NCBI RefSeq assembly: GCF_039912695.1
Contig: NZ_JBDSPJ010000019.1
Location: forward strand, 1-44,142
Length of the DNA stretch: 44,142 nt
From: Pseudolysinimonas_A sp039912695
GTDB taxonomy: Bacteria; Actinomycetota; Actinomycetes; Actinomycetales; Microbacteriaceae
Reading direction: 5' to 3'
The position numbers and the translations under genes were made by a program. The notes below the pieces were generated by a model. The model was not told the origin of the DNA. It worked only from the letters and a program-made list of their open reading frames with translations, and did not search any database. Below, in pieces: positions 22,623 through 30,909 of the stretch (position 1 is its first letter; each line of letters begins with the position of its first letter).

Positions 22623-25154
22623 TCACGCGACGGCGAGCAACCCCAACTCGGCGGGTGTGGCGAGCAGCGGGTGGTTGGGTACCACGCGCACGGTGTAGCC
22701 GAACGGGCCGGATCGCGACAGCGTGACGTTGCCCTGGAAGGTCGCGGGCGATCCCGGTTCGTGCCCTTCGAGGTCGAGCCGCAGCCGCGCAATGTCGCTC
22801 AGCAGGTCGCCGTCGCGAGCCCGACCGTAGACCAGCTCCACCTTGACGTCGTCGGGTTGCAGGTCGCCCAACTCGACGTAGGCGCGCACGTGCAACTGCT
22901 CGCCGAGCTGGGCGGAAGCATCCACTCCCCCGGATTCCACGTGGGTGACATGCACCGCGGGCCAGGCCGCAGTGACGCGCGAGACCCAGGCCGCGAGATC
23001 CCGGGCCGGCTGGAATGACGACGCCGAGATCGTGCGTTCGGCGAGCGCAGCGGGGGTGTACATCTGCTGCACGTACTCGGTGACCATCCGATCCGCCGAG
23101 AGCGCGGGCGACAGGGTGGCGAGCGTGTGGCGCATGTCGGCGACCCATTTGGTCGGGATGCCGTCAGCATCCCGTTCGTAGAAACGCGCCGTGATCTGGT
23201 GCTCGAGCAGGTCGTAGAGCGACGACGCCTCGAGTGCGTCGCGTTCGGCCCCGTCACCCGCACTGTCAGCCGTCGGAATGGCCCAGCCGTTGTGGTCGTC
23301 GTAGTACTCGTTCCACCAGCCGTCGAGAATCGACAGGTTGAGCGCTGCGCCCATCGCGGCTTTCATGCCCGACGTTCCGCACGCTTCGAGCGGTCGTAGC
23401 GGGTTGTTCAGCCAGATGTCGCAGCCCGGATACAGCCGCCGCGCCATCCCGATGTCGTAGTTCGGCAAGAACACGATGCGCTGACGCACGTCGGGAGCCT
23501 GCGAGAACTCGACCAACTTCTGGATGAGCCGCTTGCCCTCGTCGTCGGCCGGGTGCGACTTGCCGGCGATGACGAGCTGAATCGGCCGCTCCGGGTTGGT
23601 CAACAGCGCACGCAGCCGCTCGGGGTCGTGCAGCATCAGGGTGAGGCGCTTGTAGGTCGGCACCCGGCGCGCGAAACCGATGGTCAGAACGTTCGGGTCG
23701 AGCAGCCCGCCGAACCAGGCGGGGTCGGCGATTCCGGGGTTCTCTTCGGCCCAGGCGGCAGACATCCGGCGGCGTGCATCCTCGACGAGGTTCGCGCGCA
23801 TCCTGCCTTTCAGCGCCCACAGGTCGCCATCGCTGACGCCCTCCGAGGCCCAATCGGCGGCCGTGGTGTCTGCGGTTCTCAGTTTGTCGGCGGCGAGCGC
23901 CTTCACCTCGGGGTCGGTCCAGGTCGGCGCGTGGACGCCGTTCGTGATCGATCCGATCGGGATGTCGTCGACGTCGAAGCCTGGCCAGAGCGCCTGGAAC
24001 ATCCCGCGGCTCACCTGCCCGTGCAACTTCGAGACGCCGTTCGCGCGCTGCGCGAGCCGCAGTCCCATCACGGCCATGTTGAAGCTCGGCGGCGGGGCGT
24101 CGGGTCCGGTCGGGGCATCCGGTTCGGCGCCGAGCGCGAGCACGTCAGCGACATCGACTCCGGGCAGCAGGTCGCCCGAGAAGTAGCGCTGAATGAGGGA
24201 TGCGTCGTACCGGTCGATCCCGGCAGGGACCGGGGTGTGCGTCGTGAAAACGGTTCCCGCGCGCACAGCACGCAGCGCCTCGGCGAAGGTCAGACCCTGG
24301 CCGATCAGGTCGGCTGCGCGCTCCAGCCCCTGGAATCCCGCGTGCCCCTCGTTGCTGTGGAAGACCTCGGGCGCAGGTCGCCCGACCAGCGACGTGTACA
24401 GCCCGACAGCGCGGATGCCGCCGATGCCCAGCAGCAGTTCTTGCAGCAGCCGGTGCTCGCCGCCCCCGCCGTACAGGCGATCGGTGACGCCGCGGAGTTC
24501 TTCGTCGTTCTCGGGAACGTCGGTGTCGAGCAGCAGCAGCGGAACCCGACCGACGTCGAGACGCCAGATGCGAGCGGTCAGGCCGCGACCTTCGGGCAGA
24601 GCGAGCACCACCTGGGCGGCCGACCCGTCGGGATTGCGCAGCACGCTCATCGGCAGCCCGTCAGGATCGACGACCGGGTAGCTCTCCTCTTGCCACCCTT
24701 CGCGCGAGATCGCTTGGCGAAAATACCCCGCCCGATAGAACAGCCCGACCCCGATGATCGGCACCCCGAGGTCTGATGCGGCTTTGAGGTGATCGCCGGC
24801 CAGGATGCCGAGGCCCCCTGAATACTGGGGCAGCGCGGCGGCGATCCCGAACTCGGGCGAGAAGTAGGCGATCGTCGTCGGAGCGTCGGCGCCGAGCGTC
24901 TGGTACCACCGGGGTTCGCGCAGATAGCTGCGCAGGTCGTCGACAAGCGCGTTCGCACGGGCGACGAAGCCACCGTCTGCCGCGAGGTCGGCGAGCCGCT
25001 CGGGCGCAACAGCGCCGAGCAGGCCGACCGGGTCGGCATCCTCATCCCACGCCTCGGGGGCGATCTCGCGGAACAGCTCGATCGTCGGCTGATGCCACGA
25101 CCAGCGCAGGTTCGCCGCGAGTTCGTCAAGGGCCGCCAGGCTCTCGGGAAGCAC
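22623..25154 (-). CDS. glgP: Alpha-glucan (glycogen) phosphorylase
   Basis: 843-residue GT35 phosphorylase that releases glucose-1-phosphate from glucan ends. The N-terminal part has the DUF3417 region typical of the actinobacterial short class (ANLRWSWHQPT). The PLP lysine is K598 in the GTSGMKAA motif. Phosphate- and glucan-site segments such as YTSLVGRPAPEVFHSNEGHAGF are present. The only start in this frame is GTG 25154, which cuts off the conserved N-terminus; the expected start MKAIRRFT is encoded just upstream (GTG 25186) in the next frame. A single inserted G near 25163 would join the two as IRRFTVRPVLPESLA. Either the assembly has a one-base error or the gene has a recent frameshift. 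Confidence 0.93.
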   Translation of the reverse strand: MLPESLAALDELAANLRWSWHQPTIELFREIAPEAWDEDADPVGLLGAVAPERLADLAADGGFVARANALVDDLRSYLREPRWYQTLGADAPTTIAYFSPEFGIAAALPQYSGGLGILAGDHLKAASDLGVPIIGVGLFYRAGYFRQAISREGWQEESYPVVDPDGLPMSVLRNPDGSAAQVVLALPEGRGLTARIWRLDVGRVPLLLLDTDVPENDEELRGVTDRLYGGGGEHRLLQELLLGIGGIRAVGLYTSLVGRPAPEVFHSNEGHAGFQGLERAADLIGQGLTFAEALRAVRAGTVFTTHTPVPAGIDRYDASLIQRYFSGDLLPGVDVADVLALGAEPDAPTGPDAPPPSFNMAVMGLRLAQRANGVSKLHGQVSRGMFQALWPGFDVDDIPIGSITNGVHAPTWTDPEVKALAADKLRTADTTAADWASEGVSDGDLWALKGRMRANLVEDARRRMSAAWAEENPGIADPAWFGGLLDPNVLTIGFARRVPTYKRLTLMLHDPERLRALLTNPERPIQLVIAGKSHPADDEGKRLIQKLVEFSQAPDVRQRIVFLPNYDIGMARRLYPGCDIWLNNPLRPLEACGTSGMKAAMGAALNLSILDGWWNEYYDDHNGWAIPTADSAGDGAERDALEASSLYDLLEHQITARFYERDADGIPTKWVADMRHTLATLSPALSADRMVTEYVQQMYTPAALAERTISASSFQPARDLAAWVSRVTAAWPAVHVTHVESGGVDASAQLGEQLHVRAYVELGDLQPDDVKVELVYGRARDGDLLSDIARLRLDLEGHEPGSPATFQGNVTLSRSGPFGYTVRVVPNHPLLATPAELGLLAVA

Positions 25155-25194
25155 GGGCCGGACGTGAACCGACGAATGGCTTTCACGAGGATCG

Positions 25195-25200
25195 AGCCTA
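25195..25200 (-). promoter_or_regulatory. -10 hexamer TAGGCT for glgP
   Basis: Minus-strand TAGGCT ends 8 bases before GTG 25186, the expected true start of GlgP, but 40 bases before the open-frame GTG 25154. This supports 25186 as the original start. Confidence 0.45.
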
Positions 25201-25256
25201 GAGGCGGCGCGTTAACGCGAGGTTTCGCGCGACTCGTTACACCGGCCCGCGCGCGG

Positions 25257-25262
25257 TACGGT
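25257..25262 (+). promoter_or_regulatory. -10 hexamer TACGGT for glgE-glgB
   Basis: TACGGT ends 6 bases before ATG 25269. It is divergent from the glgP hexamer 56 bases away. Confidence 0.55.
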
Positions 25263-25268
25263 CGAGTC

Positions 25269-27314
25269 ATGGTCGCCGATTCCGTCGTCCCCCCCGGTCT
25301 CGCGGTCACAGGTCCGGGACGGCTCGGTCGCATCCCGATCCGCGATCTTCGACCGCGTCAGCACGAGAACCTGTGGGCTGCAAACTCCTTCGTCGGCGAG
25401 GTCGTGCCGTTCGAGGCGACGGTCTTCCGCGAAGGTCACGACCTGCTGCGTGTCGAACTCGAGCTGTTCGACCCGTCCGGCACCGAGACCCGCCACCCGA
25501 TGACCGAAACCGCCAAGGGCACCGACCGGATGCGGGCCGACGTCCTGATCGACACCCCCGGGCTGTGGCGCTGGCGGGTGAGTGCAAGTAGCGATGACTG
25601 GGCGACCTGGCTGCACGCTGCCGACCTGAAGCTGCACCCACAACAGATCCTGACCGGTCAGGATGCCGACGTCATCTTCGCTGACGGGGTCGCTCTGCTC
25701 GAGCTCGGGTGGGGCAAGGTCTTCGCCGACGCCGCCCGCGCCCTCGGCGACACCGGCCTGACCCCGGCCGCTCGGCTCAAGGTTGCCCACGACGCGCGAC
25801 TCGCGAAGGCCATTTCCGCGCACCCTCTGGTGTCGCTGACCACCACTTCTGACGAGCAGATTCTGCGAGTGGAACGCGCTCGCGCCGCCGTCGGATCTTG
25901 GTACGAGTTTTTCCCCCGATCAGAGGGCGCCCAGAAGGCGAAGGACGGCAGCTGGACGTCGGGCACGTTCCGCACCGCGGCCAAACGGCTGCCGGCCGTC
26001 GCCGCGATGGGATTCGACGTCGTGTATCTCCCGCCGATCCATCCGATCGGCACCGCCTTTCGCAAGGGGCCGAACAACGCCGCCGAGGCCGGGCCGAACG
26101 ACCCGGGCAGCCCGTGGGCCATCGGCGGTGCGCTCGCAGATGGCACGGCCGGCGGGCACGACAGCATCCACCCCGACCTGGGCACGCTCGCCGACTTCCG
26201 CTTCTTTCTCGCGCAGGCACAGGCGAATGCGCTCGAAGTTGCCCTCGACCTCGCACTGCAGTGCTCCCCTGACCACCCGTGGGTGACCGAGCATCCCGAA
26301 TGGTTTACGCACCGCTCAGACGGCTCGATCGCCTACGCCGAGAACCCCCCCAAGCGGTACCAAGACATCTACCCGCTGAACTTCGACACCGACCCCGAGG
26401 GGCTCAGCGCCGAGGTGCTGCGCATCGTGGAGTACTGGATCGCACAGGGGGTGGAGATCTTCCGGGTCGACAACCCCCACACGAAACCGCTGTGGTTCTG
26501 GGAGTGGCTGCTCACCCGGGTGGCCGAGACGCACCCCGAGGTCGTGTTCCTCGCCGAGGCCTTCACCCGCCCCCCGATGCTCGCGGCTCTTGCCGAGGCG
26601 GGGTTTCAGCAGTCGTACACCTACTTCGCCTGGCGCAACACGAAGCCGGAGCTCGAAGAGTTTCTCCACGACCTGGCGACCGAATCAGCCGACTACCTGC
26701 ACCCGAATCTGTTCGTGAACACGCCGGACATCCTCACCGAGTTCCTGCAATTCGGCGGACCGCCGGCCTACAAAATCCGCGCCGCGATCGCGGCCACAGC
26801 GTCGCCGTCGTGGGGCGTGTACGCCGGGTACGAACTCTTCGAGGATGTCGCTCGACCCGGCAGCGAAGAGAACCTCGACAACGAGAAGTACGAATTCAAG
26901 CAGCGGGATTGGGCGCGCGCCGATACGACGGGTCGCACGCTCGCGCCCTACCTCAGGCGGCTCAATGCGATCCGCCGCGAACATCCGGCCCTGCTGCAGT
27001 TGCGCAACCTTCGGGTTCACTGGAGCGACGACGACTCGGTGCTGGTCTACTCGAAGTTCCTGGCGGCGGAGTTCACCGGCGCCGGCGGGCCGGACGGCAT
27101 CATCGTCGTCGCCAACCTCGACCCGCACGCGGTGCGCGAAACGATCGTGCACCTCGACGTGCGCGAACTCGGGCTCGAACCCGGTGCGCCGTTCGACGTG
27201 CACGAGCTGATCACCGACCAGAAGTGGACCTGGAAGGAATCGGATTTCGTGCGGCTCGACGCGTTCACCGAACCCGTGCACATCCTGTCGGTTCAGTACG
27301 GAAAGTCACACTGA
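25269..27314 (+). CDS. glgE: Alpha-1,4-glucan:maltose-1-phosphate maltosyltransferase GlgE
   Basis: 681-residue GH13_3 enzyme that transfers maltosyl units from maltose-1-phosphate to glucan ends. N-terminal GlgE domain (LGRIPIRDLRP, then VPFEATVFREG), then the barrel. The nucleophile is D401 in FRVDNPHTKPLWFWEW and the acid/base is E430 in FLAEAFTRP, spaced 29 residues as in known GlgE proteins. YTYFAWRNTKPELEEFL is also diagnostic. Start is ATG 25269 because TACGGT lies 6 bases upstream and a longer ORF would run back through glgP. The stop overlaps glgB in TGATG. treS and mak, which usually supply maltose-1-phosphate, are not adjacent. Confidence 0.96.
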   Translation: MVADSVVPPGLAVTGPGRLGRIPIRDLRPRQHENLWAANSFVGEVVPFEATVFREGHDLLRVELELFDPSGTETRHPMTETAKGTDRMRADVLIDTPGLWRWRVSASSDDWATWLHAADLKLHPQQILTGQDADVIFADGVALLELGWGKVFADAARALGDTGLTPAARLKVAHDARLAKAISAHPLVSLTTTSDEQILRVERARAAVGSWYEFFPRSEGAQKAKDGSWTSGTFRTAAKRLPAVAAMGFDVVYLPPIHPIGTAFRKGPNNAAEAGPNDPGSPWAIGGALADGTAGGHDSIHPDLGTLADFRFFLAQAQANALEVALDLALQCSPDHPWVTEHPEWFTHRSDGSIAYAENPPKRYQDIYPLNFDTDPEGLSAEVLRIVEYWIAQGVEIFRVDNPHTKPLWFWEWLLTRVAETHPEVVFLAEAFTRPPMLAALAEAGFQQSYTYFAWRNTKPELEEFLHDLATESADYLHPNLFVNTPDILTEFLQFGGPPAYKIRAAIAATASPSWGVYAGYELFEDVARPGSEENLDNEKYEFKQRDWARADTTGRTLAPYLRRLNAIRREHPALLQLRNLRVHWSDDDSVLVYSKFLAAEFTGAGGPDGIIVVANLDPHAVRETIVHLDVRELGLEPGAPFDVHELITDQKWTWKESDFVRLDAFTEPVHILSVQYGKSH

Positions 27315-29524
27315 TGGCGGGCCCAACCACACCCGCGTCCCCCGAACTCCCGGCCCTCGATGCGGAGCTGATCGCCTCCCTGGTCGCGGCCACGCATCCC
27401 CGCCCGCACGACTGGCTTGGCCAGCATCCGGTCGGATCGGGAACGACGGCAGGGTTCGTGATTCGCGCCGTGCGACCGCTCGCGAAGGCGGTCACCGCGA
27501 TGCGGGCGGATGGCACGAGCGTCACCCTCGAGCACGTCACCGACGGGCTGTGGCAGGGCTACGCGGCGGGCGAGGGCGAGGCCTACCAACTGACGGCGAC
27601 CTACGACAACGGCCCGTCCTGGACGGCGGATGACCCCTACCGGTTCGTGCCGAGCGTCGGCGAGGTCGACCTGTACCTCTGGGCCGAGGGTCGCCACGAG
27701 CAAATCTGGAAGGTGCTCGGCGCGCACTACCGACCGCACGAAGGCGTCGCGGGAACCAGCTTCTCGGTCTGGGCGCCGCACGCACGCGCGGTGCGACTGA
27801 TTGGCGACCTCAACTCCTGGTCAGGGCTCGGGCACGCGATGCGCCGCCTCGACGACAACGGGGTGTGGGAACTGTTCGTCCCCGGCCTCACGCCGGGGTC
27901 GGCGTACAAGTTTGAAATCCTGACCGCGTCGGGCGAGTGGGCGAAACGCGCCGATCCGATGGCGCGCTACACCGAGGTGCCGCCGAAAACAGCCTCCGTC
28001 GTCGGGCAGACGCTCTACGAATGGCACGACTCGACCTGGCTCGCCCAGCGCGCCACCCACGACCCGCACAACTCGGCGATGAGTGTCTACGAGCTGCACA
28101 TTGGATCGTGGCGGCCGGGCCTCGGCTACCGCGAACTCGCCGACCAGTTGATCGAGTACGTTCACGAGTTGGGCTTCACGCACGTCGAGTTTCTGCCGGT
28201 CGCCGAGCATCCCTACGGACCCTCGTGGGGCTACCAGGTGACGGGCTACTACGCCCCGACGTCGCGATTCGGGCATCCGGATGACTTCAAGTACCTGGTC
28301 GATCGGCTGCACCAGGCATCCATCGGCGTTCTCGTTGACTGGGTGCCCGCGCACTTTCCGAAAGACGAGTGGGCGCTGGCGAAGTTCGACGGGCAGGCGC
28401 TGTACGAGCACGCCGACCCGAGGATGGGCGAGCACCCCGACTGGGGAACGCTGGTCTTCGACTTCGGACAGTCTCAGGTGCGCAACTTTCTGGTCGCGAA
28501 CGCGCTCTACTGGCTCGAAGAGTTTCACGTCGACGGCCTCCGAGTCGACGCGGTGGCCTCGATGCTGTACCTGGATTACTCCCGAAAAGACGGCGAATGG
28601 GTGCCGAACGAGTTCGGCGGGCGCGAGAACCTCCGCGCGATCTCGTTCCTTCAGGAAGTCACCGCGACCGCCTACAAGCGCAACCCCGGCATCGTGATGA
28701 TCGCCGAGGAGTCGACCTCGTGGCCGGGAGTCACGGGCGCGACGGGCGGCAACGGCCTCGGCTTCGGCCTCAAGTGGAACATGGGCTGGATGCACGACTC
28801 GCTGCAGTACATGCACGAGAACCCGATGTGGCGCGCATCCCACCACAACGACATCACCTTCTCGTTCCTCTACGCGTTCAGCGAGAACTTTTTGCTGCCG
28901 ATCTCGCACGACGAAGTGGTTCACGGCAAAGGGTCGCTGCTCAACAAAATGCCCGGCGACCAGTGGCAGAAACTCGCGAACGTGCGCGCTTTCCTGTCGT
29001 TCATGTGGGCGCATCCCGGAAAGCAACTGCTCTTCATGGGATCCGAGTTCGGGCAGCCGTCCGAGTGGAGCGAGCAGCGCGGGCTCGACTGGTGGATTCT
29101 CGACCAGCCCGCGCACCAGGGTCTGTCGCGACAGGTTGCGCAGCTCAACCGGGTCTACCGCGAGAACCCCGCCCTCTGGGAGCAAGACAACGTTGAAGCC
29201 GGATTCGAGTGGCTCGCGAATGATCCCGAGAACAACGTGGTCGCATTCCTGCGGTGGTCGGCGTCGGGTGAAGCGCTCGCGGCCATAGTGAACTTCGGCG
29301 GTAACCCGGTCGGCCCGTACCGCATCGGACTGCCGTTCGCCGGCCGGTGGGACGAAGTCATCAACACCGACGCGGTCGAGTTCGGCGGCTCGGGAGTGGG
29401 TAACTACGGCTCGGTCGTCGCCTCGGAGGAAGCCTGGAACGGGCACCCCGCGTCCGTCGAGTTGACCCTTCCGCCGCTTGCCGGGTTGTGGTTGCGCCCG
29501 GCGCAGGTCAGTCGCGCTTCTTGA
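27314..29524 (+). CDS. glgB: 1,4-alpha-glucan branching enzyme GlgB
   Basis: 736-residue GH13_9 enzyme that cuts alpha-1,4 chains and rejoins them as alpha-1,6 branches on the polymer made by GlgE. Layout: an extra N-terminal beta domain (HPRPHDWLGQHPV), a CBM48 domain (GTSFSVWAPHARAVRLIGD), then the barrel. Nucleophile D412 is in DGLRVDAVASML and acid/base E465 in MIAEESTSW, spaced 53 residues as in E. coli GlgB; the third region is SHDEVVHGKGSLLNKMPGD. Start ATG 27314 overlaps the glgE stop, so the two are translationally coupled. Its last 17 bases overlap the 3' end of the opposite-strand membrane gene. Confidence 0.97.
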   Translation: MAGPTTPASPELPALDAELIASLVAATHPRPHDWLGQHPVGSGTTAGFVIRAVRPLAKAVTAMRADGTSVTLEHVTDGLWQGYAAGEGEAYQLTATYDNGPSWTADDPYRFVPSVGEVDLYLWAEGRHEQIWKVLGAHYRPHEGVAGTSFSVWAPHARAVRLIGDLNSWSGLGHAMRRLDDNGVWELFVPGLTPGSAYKFEILTASGEWAKRADPMARYTEVPPKTASVVGQTLYEWHDSTWLAQRATHDPHNSAMSVYELHIGSWRPGLGYRELADQLIEYVHELGFTHVEFLPVAEHPYGPSWGYQVTGYYAPTSRFGHPDDFKYLVDRLHQASIGVLVDWVPAHFPKDEWALAKFDGQALYEHADPRMGEHPDWGTLVFDFGQSQVRNFLVANALYWLEEFHVDGLRVDAVASMLYLDYSRKDGEWVPNEFGGRENLRAISFLQEVTATAYKRNPGIVMIAEESTSWPGVTGATGGNGLGFGLKWNMGWMHDSLQYMHENPMWRASHHNDITFSFLYAFSENFLLPISHDEVVHGKGSLLNKMPGDQWQKLANVRAFLSFMWAHPGKQLLFMGSEFGQPSEWSEQRGLDWWILDQPAHQGLSRQVAQLNRVYRENPALWEQDNVEAGFEWLANDPENNVVAFLRWSASGEALAAIVNFGGNPVGPYRIGLPFAGRWDEVINTDAVEFGGSGVGNYGSVVASEEAWNGHPASVELTLPPLAGLWLRPAQVSRAS

Positions 29525-29927
29525 GTTTGCGGTCCTTGGCCTGCGCTTCGGCGACCAGGCGGGTGATGCGGCGACGGTCGAGGCGGCTCTCGTCTTCGGC
29601 GACCTCGTGCACGACGCCTGGATCGGCGGGCGCCGCCGAGATGTCGATCCCGGCGAGAGGCTCCGAGCGAACCAGTCCGATCGACTTCCGCAACGGCTTC
29701 GAGGCGGTGAACCACGATCTGAAGTCGCCGCCGAGAGACCAGATCACGGCGAGAGCGAGGCATCCGGCACCCGTCCAGATGAGCGCCCACATCGCATCGA
29801 ACCTGAGAACGCGACCCGCGATCACCTCGACCAGGAGCGCCAGCAGCCCGATCGTAAAAAGTACGGCGACAACAGCCCGCACCGGGCCGATCGTCGGCTT
29901 CGACGTTGGTGTCGGATGCTCGAGCAT
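29508..29927 (-). CDS. Small membrane protein with two transmembrane helices
   Basis: 139 residues. Helices at about residues 17-38 (VRAVVAVLFTIGLLALLVEV) and 47-66 (WALIWTGAGCLALAVIWSL). The C-terminal 70 residues are soluble and charged, ending in a Lys/Arg-rich stretch (AQAKDRKLKKRD), probably cytosolic. No recognised family. Its ATG overlaps the stop of the upstream CnoX-like gene in TGATG, so the two are cotranscribed, and its 3' end overlaps glgB on the other strand by 17 bases. Confidence 0.8.
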   Translation of the reverse strand: MLEHPTPTSKPTIGPVRAVVAVLFTIGLLALLVEVIAGRVLRFDAMWALIWTGAGCLALAVIWSLGGDFRSWFTASKPLRKSIGLVRSEPLAGIDISAAPADPGVVHEVAEDESRLDRRRITRLVAEAQAKDRKLKKRD

Positions 29928-30847
29928 CAGTACAGCAGCAGGGTCAGGCGGCGACGGGCCACCGAGACGCGCGGGTCGTCGGCACCGGCGATCTCGAAAT
30001 ACTCCAGGATGCGGGCGCGCACAATGTCTTTCGCCGCAGCGTCGAGCGACGGGAAAAGTTCGAGCAACCTGTCGAACGCGTCGTCGAGGTGGCCGCCGCT
30101 GACATCGAGGTCGGCGACCGCGAGCTGAGCTGCGACCGAAGCCGGAGCATCCGCCGCGGCCTTGCGCACGTCATCCGCTACCGCGCCGTCGAGCCGCAGC
30201 AAGAGGGACGCCTGGGCGAGTCCGGCGACCGCGAGGGTGTCGCGAGGATTCTGCACGATCGCCTTCTGGTACGCCGCGACGGCAGCCGCGTAGTCGCCGG
30301 ACGAGATCGCGTCGAACGCCTCCTGATGCAGGGGCGGCAGTGGCTCTTCGACGGGTTCAGCCGGAACCTCGCCCTCGTCGCCTTCGGCGGGCGGGGTCAG
30401 CGAACCGGTGACCCCGTTCTGCTTGGCGACGTCAAGCAGCTGGTCGAGCACTTGACGCACCTGGTCTTCGGCCGGGATGCCGACGAACAGCGGTACGGGA
30501 CGGCCTGCCACGATCGCCGCGGCTGCGGGGACTTCGCGCACCTGGAAGGCTTCCGCGATGCCGGGGTTCGCCTGCGCGTCGACGGTGGCAAGCACGAGGC
30601 GCCCGCCGTATGACTCGATCAACGCCCCGAGCGCTGGCGTCAGGCCAGCCGCGTAGAACTCCACGACCACCGGAACCCGTGCCGACAGGTCGACAACCTG
30701 CTGAAACGACGCGTCGTTCACCTCGACAACGAAACCACTTGTGGATGGCGGGGGCACCGACCCCGGAACGGGCGGCGGGGTATTGGCGCGCCGCACAAGT
30801 CCAGAAAGGTCGACGGCGCCGCGCAGGCTCGGTCCAGGAGTGCTCAT
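29927..30847 (-). CDS. CnoX/YbbN-like thioredoxin-TPR protein without CxxC
   Basis: 306 residues. Residues 40-145 form a thioredoxin fold (VVEVNDASFQQVVDLSARVPVVVEFYA, and the cis-Pro region VREVPAAAAI). Residues 175-306 are TPR-like helices (EAFDAISSGDYAAAVAAYQKAI). The order matches CnoX/YbbN, a chaperone partner that hands clients to GroEL/DnaK. The thioredoxin active site, normally WCxxC, reads YAAGLTP, so it cannot catalyse disulfide exchange; a holdase or scaffold role is more likely. ATG 30847 is the start. Confidence 0.85.
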   Translation of the reverse strand: MSTPGPSLRGAVDLSGLVRRANTPPPVPGSVPPPSTSGFVVEVNDASFQQVVDLSARVPVVVEFYAAGLTPALGALIESYGGRLVLATVDAQANPGIAEAFQVREVPAAAAIVAGRPVPLFVGIPAEDQVRQVLDQLLDVAKQNGVTGSLTPPAEGDEGEVPAEPVEEPLPPLHQEAFDAISSGDYAAAVAAYQKAIVQNPRDTLAVAGLAQASLLLRLDGAVADDVRKAAADAPASVAAQLAVADLDVSGGHLDDAFDRLLELFPSLDAAAKDIVRARILEYFEIAGADDPRVSVARRRLTLLLY

Positions 30848-30909
30848 CGTGTCCTAGCTTGGCATCCCGTGCGGTTGTCGTGTCGGCAGCGCTGGCCGAG
30901 CGCCACGGG

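Noticed and set aside
27821..29446. 541-codon minus-strand frame opposite glgB
   Set aside because: Shadow frame; glgB carries all catalytic residues on the plus strand.
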